A DNA stretch of 64,000 bases from Saxidomus purpurata (GCA_022818135.1 JAFMSR010000007.1:10705507-10769506), one strand, 5' to 3'. Numbered from the stretch's first letter, positions 38,571-50,130 are shown. The notes: generated by a model not told the origin, from the sequence alone. Made by a program: numbers and translations.

Positions 38571-41500
38571 AAAAACAAAAATAATATCAAAGTTTGATTT
38601 TGTTGGTATCTGGAATAGTTATGAAAAATTATAGTATACAGAAATTTTATTTATAAGCTGGATTGGATGACTACTCGGAACATGATAAAACGCTAATGAT
38701 ATTAATCTTAAGAATGACAGTCCTGGAGTAAAGAGTCGTACAGAGACCATGTTTTTTTTTAATTTATCCCATTCGCATAAAGAGTATTGTACATATTTTT
38801 CAGTATTATAATAACTTAACAAAGTTCTTTTGAAATTTTGCAAATTAAGATTTAAATTTTTGTATCTGCAAGTATAAATATATCTTTTTGCAACAAGTAT
38901 TATCAAATTTAGGACTGGATCAGCTTTTTGAGTATTCCTAATACCAAAGAGAATGTCTTCCTCTGTAATGTTTAATTTCCCTATATGCGGGCATTTGGTT
39001 TCAATCAGAAATATAACAGATTGCCAGAAATGTGTTACATGTTCACATTCACAGAATAAATGTATAATATTTTCATCAGTACTTTTACAAAATGTACATC
39101 TCTTATCATCTTTAATGCCAATTTTACTCAAAAAGGTGTTTGTTGCAAGAATTCTGTGCATTAGTTTATACTGAAAGTATCGAAGATTTGTATCTGTTGT
39201 TGTACTTGATGTGAATTCATAAACGTGTTGCCATTGATAGTCATCGGCAAGCAAAAGTTCGTTTTTCCATTTTGATTCTGAATTAGGTTTAGTGCTGTTT
39301 TTTGCAATGATTTCATAAATATGCTTACATCCTTTTTGTCATGTGTTATTACCTGAATTATCTTTGGGTGGAGTGGTTTCATTAGATTCATTGTTTCCGG
39401 TTGAATTCCTAAGTTCTCTCTTAGTTTGTTAAGTGATCGAATTAATCCCTGGTAATGTAGAAAATTTATATTAATGTGAAGAGTGTTTCTAATGAATTCC
39501 AAATCAAAAAATGATCCGTCGTCATTCACTAAATCTGAAATAAATAAAATGCTTTTCTGAACTAAATTTTTATAATAAATAGTTTTGCCCCCGACCTTCA
39601 CTAGAAGATTCCCCCAAATAGGTTGAGCTAAAAATTCATTCCAAGATGATACAGTAATTTTTTTACCTAATACAAACAACGATTTAAAAACTTCATTCCA
39701 GATATGGTTTGTTATCTTCTTTGAGCTATTGAACATATATTCTGTCCCAAACGTTGAAAAATTATAGATATCTTGATAGGAATGTTCTATTATATTTTGC
39801 CATGTTCTGTTTTCTTTTACTAGTCGTCGCAACCAACTTAATTTTAAGGAATACATGAAACTTTTTATATCTATCATATTCAGACCCCCATCCGAGATCG
39901 GTTTTTTAATCACGTCACGTTTAACCTTGTCGGGCATATCATTCCATATGAACTTGAAAAATATTGATTCTAATTCTTTAATTATATTGTTCGGTGGATT
40001 TGGTTTTGAAATTCAATAGTAATCTAAAGACTCTTCTGCGAGAAGGTATTTCAAAACCCGATTTTTATGGGGATGTGGTTTACAAACTTCGTAAGATTTT
40101 GGGTCATGGCAATTTTCCAACTGTATTTGCTAAAATTATAAAACGTTTTGTTAAAAGAGGTTACGACCCAACTGTTTTGAGACACACCGCATGTTTGGTG
40201 TTCAACCCGTTTACAGTTGGACGCTATGCTTCCCTCTTTGATTGTGTCTGACGGAAGAGGGGGAGGACTCTGTGATGGGCAGTTTTTAAATCCCACTGGG
40301 ACGAAACTTTTCTGATTTCTGTCCTCTGGCCTGTTTCGTCGGGCCCTTAAGGGTGTTTCTCTTGGTGCTCTGCCTTCTGCAAAGGCATTGAGTACATACG
40401 TTTTTTGGTTCTGAAGGTTTGCTTTTTATATATTTATACACGAGCATTTTTGTGTTTTACATACCATGCCTTTTGTTTCCATTGCGTGTGTTAGAGATTC
40501 ACCTAGCAGGGATTACTTTTATTTACACTGTCCTGTGACTTTGGAACATGGTGGGGGTAAGAGTGAGGTTGGGTGCGCACCATAAACCGGTTTAAGCTCC
40601 CCAGTGGTGTTTTTGCCACTGACCGTTCCAAGGCGGTGCCCCACTGTGTTCCTTTAATTGTTCGTTTTGTCCTCGTGTGTTTGCTTTGTATGCTAGTGTG
40701 TGTTGGTAGTGTATATGTGTGTGTGTACATGATTGTGTGTGTGTGTGCGTGTGTGTGTGTGTGTGTTGGTGGTGGTGTGCACTTCTGGGTGCTGTGGGGT
40801 TCGTTTTGGGGAGGCTGCGTTTTTGGTACGTGGCATTCCCTGTTTGATATTATTTTTGTTTTTTTGGGAGAGATATTAATAAATGATTTATTTTTGACAA
40901 CGCCAATGTTTTACTACTGTGATTTTACCATAAGGTGTAAAAATTCTCTTTGACCACTGTTTTAATAATAACTTTATTTCTTTTATTTACTCTTGATAAC
41001 TCAAATCGATCATTTCATTTAGATTAAGAGAGTATTTTATCCCTAAACAGTGAAGGATTCCTTTTCCCAGCACAGGTTTTCTTCTATTAAATATTCAGTA
41101 TTACTTCCTTTCCTGCTTCCAAACCAGACAACTTTTGTTTTTTCTACATTAATGTAAAGGCCGGAGGCATTGGCATAGAATTTTTAGCGTTTTTAAGTGA
41201 TTTTTCTGTTGCGTCTAAAGTTAAAGAAGTGTCGTCTGTATATTGTGAAATTAAATGTTCTTTATTCCCTATTTTGATGCTTTTAATGTTTTTATTTTTC
41301 CTTATCATTAAAGCTAATATCTCTGCACAGAGTACGAAAATGTACGGGGATAGTAGGTCACCTTGTCTGCATCCTCTTTTTATTTGGAACCAATCAGAGA
41401 TAAGTCCGTTTACCTGAACACATGAAGATATATTATTATAAAAAACATTTATCCACTTTTTAAATGTGTTGCCAAAATTAAAGAAATCAAGTGTTTTCAT

Positions 41501-43319
41501 AAGAAATGACCACTCTAACGAATCAAAGGCCTTTTCAAAATCTATTAACAACAGTAAACCAGGTATATTATTTTTTTCTGTATAATGAAAAAGGTCAAAT
41601 AAGATTCTGGTATTTTCTCCAATGATGGTCATCATTTGTTAAAAACGGAAGCACATTCTTAATTATGTTTGCAATACAAGCAGACGCTAATTTATACGAA
41701 ACATTTAACAATGAAATTGGTCGCCAATTTTTCAAAGTTGCTTATCTTTATTTCCTTTCGGGATGCATGTTATGACTCCTTCTTTTTGAGTAACAGATAA
41801 TTCATCAGTTAAAAAGCTGTAGTTGATTGAACGTATAAAAAAATCTCCAATATCTTTCCAGAAAAACTTAAAAAATTCAGCAGTGAAGCCATCAGACCCA
41901 GGACTTTTAGTTTTTTCATATTTGAAAGAGCCTTACTTGCCTCAGCTTTAGTAATTTGACCCTCTAACTCATTTGTTTGATCAAGTGTCAGTTTAGGAAT
42001 ATCATTGAAGTTGAAACATTCTTCTAAATTAATATTCGTTACCGCTCTTTCAGCATAAAGATTATTGTAATAAGATCTAACTTCATCCACTATTTCTGTC
42101 TCAGTTTTAGTTTTGTAAGATCAGTTCTGGTTAAATTTGGCATGCATTTACTTATATAATTTCGGTTTTCTAAAGAACAGAAGTATTTTGTCGGCTTTTC
42201 TCCTTGATCCATCCAAATTGCTTTTTATTTCTGATTTCTTCTAGTTCAGATTTTTTATTAGAAATAATATCAATTTTATCTTCGTCCTTTTCTTCTAGTT
42301 TATTTATTTCATGTATTAACAGTTTTTCTTTTTCGTCAGTTTTTTTTTCTTTTTATAACTGGCATATGAGATAGTTTTTCCTCTTATTTCCATTAATAAT
42401 GTTCCAAAGAAAAGCTGGTCATTTATTTGAAGTTTAATATCTTTATTGCTTATAGTTTCAAAATTTTGTCCCTGTTCAGAATAAAATATTTTGTGTGTTC
42501 TATTGTCTTTTGTATTTGCTGTACATACTCAGTATCTTTGAGGAGAGAATTATTGAATTTCCAAAATAGTTTTTTACGTTTCGCCAGTTCTCCTTTCAAA
42601 ATTAAAATAACCATTGAGTGATCACTTTTGTAACCATATTCTATTTTAGTGTCTACGACATTTGAAAAAAAGATTCTCCGATATCAAGAAAAAATCTAAC
42701 CTACTTTTTTTCCTTTAGTTATTCGTTCTCCATGTAAATCTGGTTGATTCTATGTTAAGTTCTCTCCAAATGTCAATAAGGTTTAATTCTGTTCAAATGT
42801 CTAAGACTTTTTCCCTAGCTTTTGGATTGTTGATATTAATATAATTTTTTGTGTCCATTTCAGGGTTTAAAACAAGATTAAAATCACCATTCCAGATAAC
42901 AAACTCATTATTAAATCTTAATATATCCTGTTTAAGTTCTTCATAAAATGTGGGATTATCCCTGTTTGGTCCATATATATTTACTAGTGTAAAACGTTTT
43001 CCAAGCATCTCAATATCAAGAATGATTTTATTTCCACCTTCATCATTTTTACTTGTTTAATTTTGAATTCAAATGTATTATTAAAAAGTATTGCTGTTCC
43101 TCTGGATTGACTGCAGTAACAATTGAAAAAAACATTCGTATCCCCACTGAGTTCTAATGTATTTTTCTTCTTTTTCTGTGAAATGCGTATCTTGAATACA
43201 ATATATTCCATACTGTTTTTGTTTCAGAAAATTAAAAACATCTTTCCTTTTATCATTTCCCCGAAGACCCTGACAGTTGAAGGATGCTATTGTTATATTC
43301 TCAGTCATAATTATGTAAG
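38571..43319 (-). mobile_element. Decayed L1-like LINE (EN-RT-C-terminal domain)
   Basis: Read on the minus strand from 43319: an APE-type endonuclease N-terminus (ASFNCQGLRGN ... IQDTHF, ~43305-43130) and a further endonuclease part with VNIYGPNRD and WNGDFN (~43008-42793). Next come a linker region (42090-41809) and an RT domain (41635-41144) with FEKAFDSLEW, RGCRQGDLLSP and the catalytic box as YTDD. The RT continues past a nested insertion into 39995-39161, and a C-terminal region with Cys residues spaced like a zf-RVT domain (CTFCK...HLFCECEH) ends at 38619. There are several frame changes and stops, so it is not active. The 3' tail 'tttgatattatttttgtttt' lies at 38571-38594. The 5' end stops exactly where the next element begins. 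Confidence 0.88.
40004..40862 (+). mobile_element. 5'-truncated LINE nested in the minus-strand LINE
   Basis: It interrupts the RT frame of the minus-strand LINE between codons for ISLP and NPPNN. The plus strand holds the last ~80 codons of an ORF2-like protein (DFYGDVVYKLRKI ... CLVFNPFTVGRYASLFDCV, stop at about 40249-40251). A 600-base 3' UTR follows, with a GT microsatellite (40700-40770), ending in a T-rich tail. A possible 5-base target duplication TTTGG lies at 39999-40003 and 40863-40867. A piece of the same family lies inverted at 33846-34034. Confidence 0.8.
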
Positions 43320-43530
43320 TTGTTGTTAATGTTATAAACATAGTTTATACGAAAACGGAATAGTATCCTTCTTTTTCTCGCAGTGATTCATACAGACATG
43401 CGCCGTAAATGAACCGTAGTTCGGGGTCACGTGTCTTCCAGATTCAGTTTCATTAGAAGCGGTACGGTTATCAACTTATCAACAAAGCGCTAGGGCTAGT
43501 CGGAGCGTACACATCTCCATTACCTTATAA
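43320..43530 (+). repeat. Split direct repeat A1
   Basis: Identical to 44905-45115 except at two positions. Its left edge, 'ttgttgttaatg', is both the start of the element and the end of the neighbouring LINE's 5' side. Confidence 0.9.
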
Positions 43531-43876
43531 TATTAAATATGTATTTTCTTCTTGCTAAGCATAAAGTACAACACTTCTTCTACTTACATAGACAAAAATT
43601 ATTCTAAACATTGTGTTATTAGCGGAGTATTATTTCGTGACGGATTTATAAGTTGTTAACCTGAAAGGACAGAAATGGCGACCCGAAGTAGAAAAGTTTT
43701 AAAGACACATAAGAAAGACAATTTAGAAAAATGTCTGCGACGAAATGACGAGAAGAGCTTCAAATGAAAGGAATTAGTGTCCCAACTTCATTCTCTTAAC
43801 AATTATTATGGCTATTTACAAAGAGAACTGTGAAAAAGGTTAAGATAATGTACAAATTCTTCCATCATAAAGTGAT

Positions 43877-44761
43877 TTGACAAAGCAAACGTCGGATAAT
43901 TCAACTGCTGAGTTACCAGCCACAGCTAGCGGCCCGTCTGCGGAATGCCTGCAGACGTTGAGCTCTACAATGAATGCCTTCACTGAGACGGTGAAAAGTC
44001 TGAATCCCGCTACTCAACACAGGAAACCCGAGGAATTACCTACTTTAAACGATTTGTATAGCGCAAGTGCTTGTGGAACAGACAGTGGTATGTACGGTAA
44101 TTCAAATTGTAACGAACTAGATAATTTACGCCATTTAGCTGCACAGAAAAGACATGGTGTGCCCGCGGGTATGTTGTCAAACATCGTCATTGTAAGTGAT
44201 TCTTTAAAGAAGCAGATAATTGACGGAAGGGACGTTAATCTCGACACCCTGTTGATTCCTGATTTTGAGCTCAGCAGTACGACGAAAGCAGATAATCGGC
44301 TCAAGAAAAGGCTTACATTTGAACAGTTCAGTGTTTCCTTTGGGAAATATCGTCGTATAATGGTTTCGAAAAGGGCACATCGACAGCAGGAGCTGGAAAC
44401 ATATGAGATGGATATAGCAAGGATTCATTCTTTCTACGGTGACAAATTTTACGATTATCACCTAGCTTTTTCCAACAAGGCAGCTGAAGCGGTTAAGCTT
44501 CGTATCCCTGTCGACTGGTCAAAAAGAGATACAGAGCTATTTCAGCTTATTCTAGGAGGTACCCGAGCCTTGGGGATGAACCTCCGCTCTCGGTGCCTCC
44601 AACTACATCTATTGCTGGAGGCTATATCGGAGGTTCTTTGGGCATTCGGCTGTCTAATAACAGCCTTGTCCCCAAGAAAGGCGATAGCAGACTGGCTCGG
44701 TTACACCAGACTTGATATTTGTATTACTCAATTTATGTCACTTGTAATCATTTTAGTATAG
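43877..44761 (+). CDS. Gag-like protein of the split-repeat retroelement
   Basis: An open stretch of 294 codons with no ATG at its left end (it opens at a TTG; the first ATG codes M in MNAFTETVKSLNP). Polar N-terminus, then LRHLAAQKRHGVPAGM, a segment with GRDVNLDTLLIPDFE, a basic RLKKRLTFEQFSVSFGKYRR stretch, and IHSFYGDKFYDYHLAFSNKAA. This order resembles capsid-like gag proteins of bivalve DIRS/Ngaro-type elements as I remember them. The last ~60 codons read into repeat B1 and are not gag. A zinc knuckle expected after the 'LILGGTRAL' region is missing. A short upstream frame from 43676 (MATRSRKVLK) ends in a stop after about 30 codons and may be the disrupted true N-terminus. Confidence 0.55.
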   Translation: MTKQTSDNSTAELPATASGPSAECLQTLSSTMNAFTETVKSLNPATQHRKPEELPTLNDLYSASACGTDSGMYGNSNCNELDNLRHLAAQKRHGVPAGMLSNIVIVSDSLKKQIIDGRDVNLDTLLIPDFELSSTTKADNRLKKRLTFEQFSVSFGKYRRIMVSKRAHRQQELETYEMDIARIHSFYGDKFYDYHLAFSNKAAEAVKLRIPVDWSKRDTELFQLILGGTRALGMNLRSRCLQLHLLLEAISEVLWAFGCLITALSPRKAIADWLGYTRLDICITQFMSLVIILV

Positions 44762-44904
44762 TGATTGTTTCTATGAAATCATGTTGAATAGCACATGTTA
44801 TTCAAGTCACGGTGTATGAAGCCAGTTAATTGCCAGAAATAAATTACTTAGACTTTCGCTGGTGTTTTGTCATTTACTTTGGTAGTATGCAGTTTGAGTA
44901 TAAA
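44648..44904 (+). repeat. Split direct repeat B1
   Basis: Matches 45202-45548 from 'ggctgtctaataacag' to 'gtttgagtataaa'; directly followed by A2. Confidence 0.88.
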
Positions 44905-45115
44905 TTGTTGTTAATGTTATAAACATAGTTTATACGAAAACGGAATAGTATCCTTCTTTTTCTCGCAGTGATTCATACAGACATGCGCCGTAAATGAACC
45001 GTAGTTCGGGGTCACGTGTCTTCCAGATTCAGTTTCATTAGAAGCGGTACGTTTATCAACTTATCAACAAAGCGCTAGGGCTAGTCGGAGCGTACACTTC
45101 TCCATTACCTTATAA
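44905..45115 (+). repeat. Split direct repeat A2
   Basis: Second copy of A, offset 1585 bases from A1, joined to B1 without a spacer. Confidence 0.9.
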
Positions 45116-45201
45116 CCGCCATCCTTCCCCGCCACCTTTCCTTGTTGAGCAATGCCTAACTGGTTTACCCGAGTTGGTCTGTACCTCCCTTTGACAAGGC
45201 A

Positions 45202-45548
45202 GGCTGTCTAATAGCAGCCTTGTCCCCAAGAAAGGCGATAGCAGACTGGCTCGGTTACACCAGACTTGATATTTGTATTACTCAATTTATGTCACTTGTA
45301 ATCATTTTAGTATAGTGATTGTTTCTATGAAATCATGTTTAATAGCACATGTTATTCAAGTCACGGTGTATCAAGCCAGTTAATTGCAAGAAATAAATTT
45401 ATAGTGAGTGTTTCTATGAAATCATGTTTAATAGCACATGTTATTCAAGTCACGGTGTATCAAGCCAGTTAATTGCCAGAAAATAAATTACTTAGACTTT
45501 CGCTGGTGTTTTGTCATTTACTTTGGTAGTATGCAGTTTGAGTATAAA
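45202..45548 (+). repeat. Split direct repeat B2 (with internal 89-base duplication)
   Basis: Same as B1 but 'tatagtgattgtttctatga' and the following ~80 bases occur twice (from about 45311 and 45400). An 86-base spacer separates it from A2. It ends in 'gagtataaa', as does B1. Confidence 0.88.
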
Positions 45549-45922
45549 CTACAATTACTCTGTGCAGAGATTTTGCTTAAACAAAGTGGTATTCGCATAA
45601 AATGTTTGTAGGGCGGTAAATCACTTAACACGAACAACATACAACATAAAGAGGTGAAAACAAAACATAGAACATAGAACATAACTTCAAATAACAACCG
45701 GTTCTACATTTATCCTATTTTGACAATGAAAAGGCAAAATCACGCTTACTACACCTGGGTATTTCCATCGTCTATTTTTGTAACAATGTACATTGCGAAA
45801 AACAACAACAATTGAGAACATTTTGAATTAAAGTTACGCATAGTATGTATTTGAAGGTTGGTAGAATTTACTATACTGCATGTGTAAATCGTGCGTATTC
45901 ATAAACATGTCACTTGTAAAAC
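45549..45922. other. Spacer between two split-repeat elements
   Basis: AT-rich, with 'catagaacatagaacata' mini-repeats at about 45666-45684. No coding sequence or LINE continuation could be recognised on either strand. Confidence 0.4.
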
Positions 45923-46078
45923 CATAAATGAATTTATTGTCGGGAGCATGCACCGTGTTCTACGTGTAGTGGTTGGTAGTTTTGGCGGTAATTTTGCACG
46001 TGATTTTAGTGCGTTACATGTATTGAGCAAGCCATTCGAGGGTATATCGTCAAGCCGTCTAGTTATCATATTTGACAA
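45923..46078 (+). repeat. Direct repeat A1' (copy at 51005-51160)
   Basis: Constant offset of 5082 bases, no gaps. It spans 'cataaatgaatttattgtcg' to 'agttatca'. Confidence 0.9.
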
Positions 46079-47204
46079 CGGAATGTTTTATAAATATTTC
46101 ATTCGAGTACATTAAAACTTACTTTTAAGACTGTTTCCACATTAATCGCATTGGATTTTCAAAAGGATGTTTGTAAACCGGTGGCGGCATAGCTCTTTCC
46201 GTGTACCAGTGTATCAGTGACTGCAAAATCGTAACCAACACTCGGTGTATATCATTTATGAATTATCAACTTAAATCACTGAATGTATGAACTGTGTGCT
46301 AAGCTAACAACAAGAACACAATCTACACATCAGGCAAATGGGGTGGATAATGTTAGCCAACAAGTCAACGCCTGTCCCCGAGTACGAAATGTGACGTATA
46401 AGACATCAAAGGGTAAAAAGGGCCGAATTAGATCTGGTTTGTCAACCTAAAGAGCGAGATAAAACAAAAACAGAAAGAAAGAGAATCACAAGATAAGTAT
46501 TCTTTTTTAATGTTCAAACCTATTATTAAAGAGATATCTGTATATAACTGGTGTCAAACAAAACATCTTCAAAAGCATGTATGGCAGAACATGTGCAAGT
46601 ATTTATACTCCGGGTTTTAGCTATACATTGCACTATCCAGTAATCATCGGTAAAATTAACGTTTTCATTAAAAAGTTCCGTGTGACATTCCATAATCTAG
46701 GTAAGATTTTTTGTACAATTAGCGTGTGGACAGCGATTTATTACAGACGATTTGATTATCTGATTAGTTACGCTAAAACACTGTAAAATGGGACATGTTT
46801 CGATATAACTTGTGTTTGTCTATCATTTTGCGTTTATGTAGCGCATTATTTATGTTTTGTTGATGTAAGTTGTAGGGACTGCCCCCCTTTAAAGGTACTT
46901 TGGAACCTTATACAAAAACAAAAATGATAGTAATAAACAAAAGGATATATTTACTCAGAAACCTAAGCTTCAAATTTTGTAAAAACGGCAAAGATAGTCA
47001 TGTAAGAAACGGAACATAACTCTTTTCTTAGAACCGAACCATACATCCATACTTGTATGAAACTGGCAAAACCTTCATAAGTATTTGTTTATTTTTGTGG
47101 GAATGGTGATCTGTTACGGAATGCCACAATATTGCGCAGCCTTCGTAAATGTGACATTTCGCGTTATAATTATGTTCTTTTTGTCGGATGCTCACGACAT
47201 TTAG

Positions 47205-47356
47205 GCACCGACCCCTAGCAGGCCGGGTGCTCAAAAGTTTTTCGTTTTCGGCAGAGACCCCTAGCATGCCGGGTGCTCAAAAAAAGTTTTGGCAGAGACC
47301 CCTAGCAGGCCGGGTGCTCGAGTTTTTGGGCAGAGACCCCTAGCAGGCCGGGTGCT
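47205..47356 (+). repeat. Four GC-rich repeats, ~45-50 bp period
   Basis: The 23-base core 'gacccctagcaggccggg' plus 'tgctc' occurs four times with only one change (gcatgcc for gcaggcc). The cores are joined by short variable linkers (aaaagtttttcgttttcggcaga and shorter). GC content is far above the surroundings. Confidence 0.9.
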
Positions 47357-47451
47357 CATTTGTAGAACTATTTCATATTTTAAAGGAGCTCAAGCATTGT
47401 TTCCGTCAATTATGACCGTTTTGATAATGTGTATCTCTTTTTGTCACTATC

Positions 47452-47706
47452 GATAAAATCAGCGATTTAAAATATACTGCAGTACCGTAAATCATTCAAT
47501 AATCTATGTACAGTTGTACAATTAATGGATGGATGCGATTTATTACAGAGAGTCTCTATATTGATTAATTGTAGTAAAATGAGGCATCTGTCGCCACAGG
47601 TTCTTCTTTGAAATTGAATTTATTTGTCATTCTGCGTTCATTGAACGCATAATCTGTGTTTCGAGAGTGTGATCTGCTGGATGTGGGGAGTGCCTCTTTA
47701 AAGTTT
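47452..47706 (+). repeat. Dispersed repeat shared with 23215-23395, with a possible transposon end
   Basis: The first 180 bases match 23215-23395. The stretch 'gatctgctggatgtggggag' then 'tgcctctttaaa' (47673-47703) is the reverse complement of a run at about 7297-7330 (ttaaagaggcactccctaca...agcagatc), so it may be a terminal repeat of a DNA transposon family present at both places. Confidence 0.55.
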
Positions 47707-48283
47707 ACATATTCATACATAAAGCTCATAAAACGCCTTTAGAAAATTATCTGCTCGTTGTAGGGAAGGCCCATTTAAATAGTTTTGGAAGCTTTATTCT
47801 GAATTCACCTGTCTTTGTTTATTTTACAATCAAGTTAGCATGAGCAGTCACGCTTATCAACGAAATCCTATGTTTTGTACTATTAATGGCTCTATTTTTA
47901 TGTAGCAGCTGGATAAATTACATGCTGCATTTGGGTAAGTTATGTTTTACGTTTGGCAAACCTCACAAATGATACATCATAAACTATATTATATAACCAT
48001 AGAAAATAATAAGGGAAGTATTGTATAAAACAGTATAGAACATGGATACAAACAAATAATTATATTATATGAAAATAACTTTGATATTTCAAAAAGAAAA
48101 CAATTTCGATAAATAATTGTAAATGTGATGTGAACGTTAACATAAGCAATTTGGAGACAATTTTTATCAGTATACTAGATATCCATCAGAGTTCAGAACT
48201 AAACGTTGCATGTAATTGTACATTGTAATTCAAGCAGGTTTCGTATACAAAAAGAAAAAATTAAAAAAAAATTGCAGAGCTGT

Positions 48284-48770
48284 GTACACTAAACAAAACT
48301 TCTAAGGCGCCACCTGCCTTTTTCCTTCTTTATTTAATTACCGAGAGTCCCCATTTATGTCCTCTTATTTTTAGCTATCGCTACACGAACGACATCATAT
48401 CTTGCAATTATGAAGACATTGGGTAGATACTTCTGTTATATCAAATTTCAAAATGATTGAGTGGTACAAATTTCATATGGAAGAAAATTTTAAGAGTGGT
48501 TTTCCGAAGGAAGAGCATCAAGGGAAAAACACATGTTAAATCTACGGAGGTTTAAACGTTAAAGTAAAATTCTCTGCCACATGATTTGTGCCACTCGATC
48601 TTTATGAAATTCGTGTGACTGAAGTATCTACCTAGTGTCTTCATAAATGCAAGATATGATAGATTTCGTGCACCAAAAGCTAAAAATAAGCTGGCAGATA
48701 TTGGAAGGACTGATAGTTAAATAAAGAAGGAAAAAGGCAGGTGGCGCCTTAGAAGTTTTGTTTAGTGTAC
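48284..48770. mobile_element. Foldback MITE, 487 bp, long imperfect palindrome
   Basis: The ends gtacactaaacaaaacttct and its complement begin an inverted repeat that is near perfect for about 55 bases (through 'aaggcgccacctgc' and 'ccttctttattta'). It continues with mismatches to the centre, e.g. 'tatcatatcttgca' and 'atgaagaca' on both arms. TGT flanks both sides and could be a short target duplication. Confidence 0.85.
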
Positions 48771-49349
48771 TGTCGTTAGCAAAGCTTGATCTGTGTGATT
48801 AGAAGATTTTGTCCAGAAGATGAGCGTAAATAATACACCATTTCATGAGAAATATTAGTAAGATTGCCGGGATATATAATTCAGTTGCATTTACATTGAA
48901 AACAGGAACACGTTATTCATATCGTTTTGTAAAATTCTTCAAATATCGCTTGCAGGTACTTGGTAAATACTTTTCCTTTTTATTCGTTTTTCATTCCGGA
49001 TGAGGCTACTTCGAATACAGTTATTCTTGCCAGACTGTGCAAAGATTATTGTAAAAGAGGAAGCGCCAATATACAATGTACAGTGTATTATATGACAAAG
49101 TCTTGCCTTTTGAGTTTACAGTATATTGCATTTACGGGAAGCACTATTCTATCTTTGCAGTATAAAACCGATTGTGATTGATTTATAAATTTTGTTTTCA
49201 TTCAAACAAATATATCGTACTATCGTCGTTATTCAATGTCTGCGTTAATGTTTGTTTTGGGGTCTCTTGGGAGTGGAGAAGTCAGAAATTGACAAGAGCA
49301 CAATGTTTTTTTTGTTTAAATGTATAGTTAGCTTAATGACATGCTGTTT

Positions 49350-50130
49350 GTTTTTGAACCATTTGGAAGTTATTACAGGCTATGTTATATATTTTGTCAT
49401 TATGTAGCTGGAACTTGATATGGCAATCAAAAGAACAAAGAAAATTTATGAAATTATTAGTTGATGTCGCCGGAACCTTTTATACATTTAGAAAGTCCAA
49501 AAGGTCGCTGGAACCATTTGGAAGTTTATAAGGCTGTGTTATATATTTGGTCTTTATGACAAAGAAAAGAAAAGTGAAAATGTATGAATTATTACTAGTA
49601 GTTATGGTCGCCGGAATCTTTTATATATTTAGAAATACGAAAAGGTCGCTGGAACCTTTTATATATAATTGGAAAGATCAAAAGGTCGCTGGAACCATTT
49701 GGAAGTTATTACAAGCTATGCTATTTATGTTGTCTTTAGATCGCTTGAACCCGATATGACAAAGGAAAAGAAATTGTTCAAAATTAAAAGCTAATTATAT
49801 ATCTAACGCTTAGAAAATACTAAAGGTCGTTGTAACCAAAAGGAAGTTATCAAAATTTAATTTATCCTTAGGTCGCTGGAATCTGACAAGACAAACAAAA
49901 GAAAATGTATGAAATTGATAGTTGAGGTTGCCGAAACATTTTAGAAAGTCCAAAAGGTCTCTGGAACCATATGGACAGACTGTGTCATTTGTTTTGGTTA
50001 TAAGGCTTGGAAGTATCTTTGGAATCTGATATGACAAACATAAATGAAGTTATGTGTTGAAGTTTTCGGAATCTTTTATAAATTTAGTGACTCGACGCAG
50101 ACCGAGCCATTTATTCTTAACAAGTTAGTT
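49350..50130 (+). repeat. Degenerate repeat with 'aaaggtcgctggaacc' core
   Basis: The core 'aaaaggtcgctggaacc' with companions 'atttggaagttatta' and 'gatatgacaaa-aaaagaaa' recurs at least eight times at irregular 50-170 base spacing. The open frame 49547-49759 is contained in it and is a shadow. Confidence 0.7.

Larger units (their letters stand above)
43320..45548 (+). mobile_element. PAT/Ngaro-like element with split direct repeats (A1-gag-B1A2-B2), non-autonomous
   Basis: Repeat A occurs at 43320-43530 and 44905-45115 (211 bases, two mismatches, no gap). Repeat B occurs at 44648-44904 and 45202-45548. B1 and A2 touch exactly at 44904/44905. This A1 - ORF - B1A2 - B2 plan is the hallmark of split-direct-repeat tyrosine-recombinase retrotransposons (PAT, Ngaro). 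Only a gag-like ORF lies inside; there is no RT, RNase H or recombinase, so it would depend on another element. B2 carries an internal 89-base duplication. The near identity of A1 and A2 suggests young age or recent repeat homogenisation. Confidence 0.75.

Noticed and set aside
39994..40251. 85-codon frame as a host gene
   Set aside because: Its C-terminal pattern and the following 3' UTR identify it as a truncated LINE end nested in another LINE.
43877..44761. Gag-like ORF as a host (domesticated) gene
   Set aside because: It lies inside split direct repeats, lacks an ATG at its start and runs into repeat B1, so a retroelement remnant is the simpler reading.
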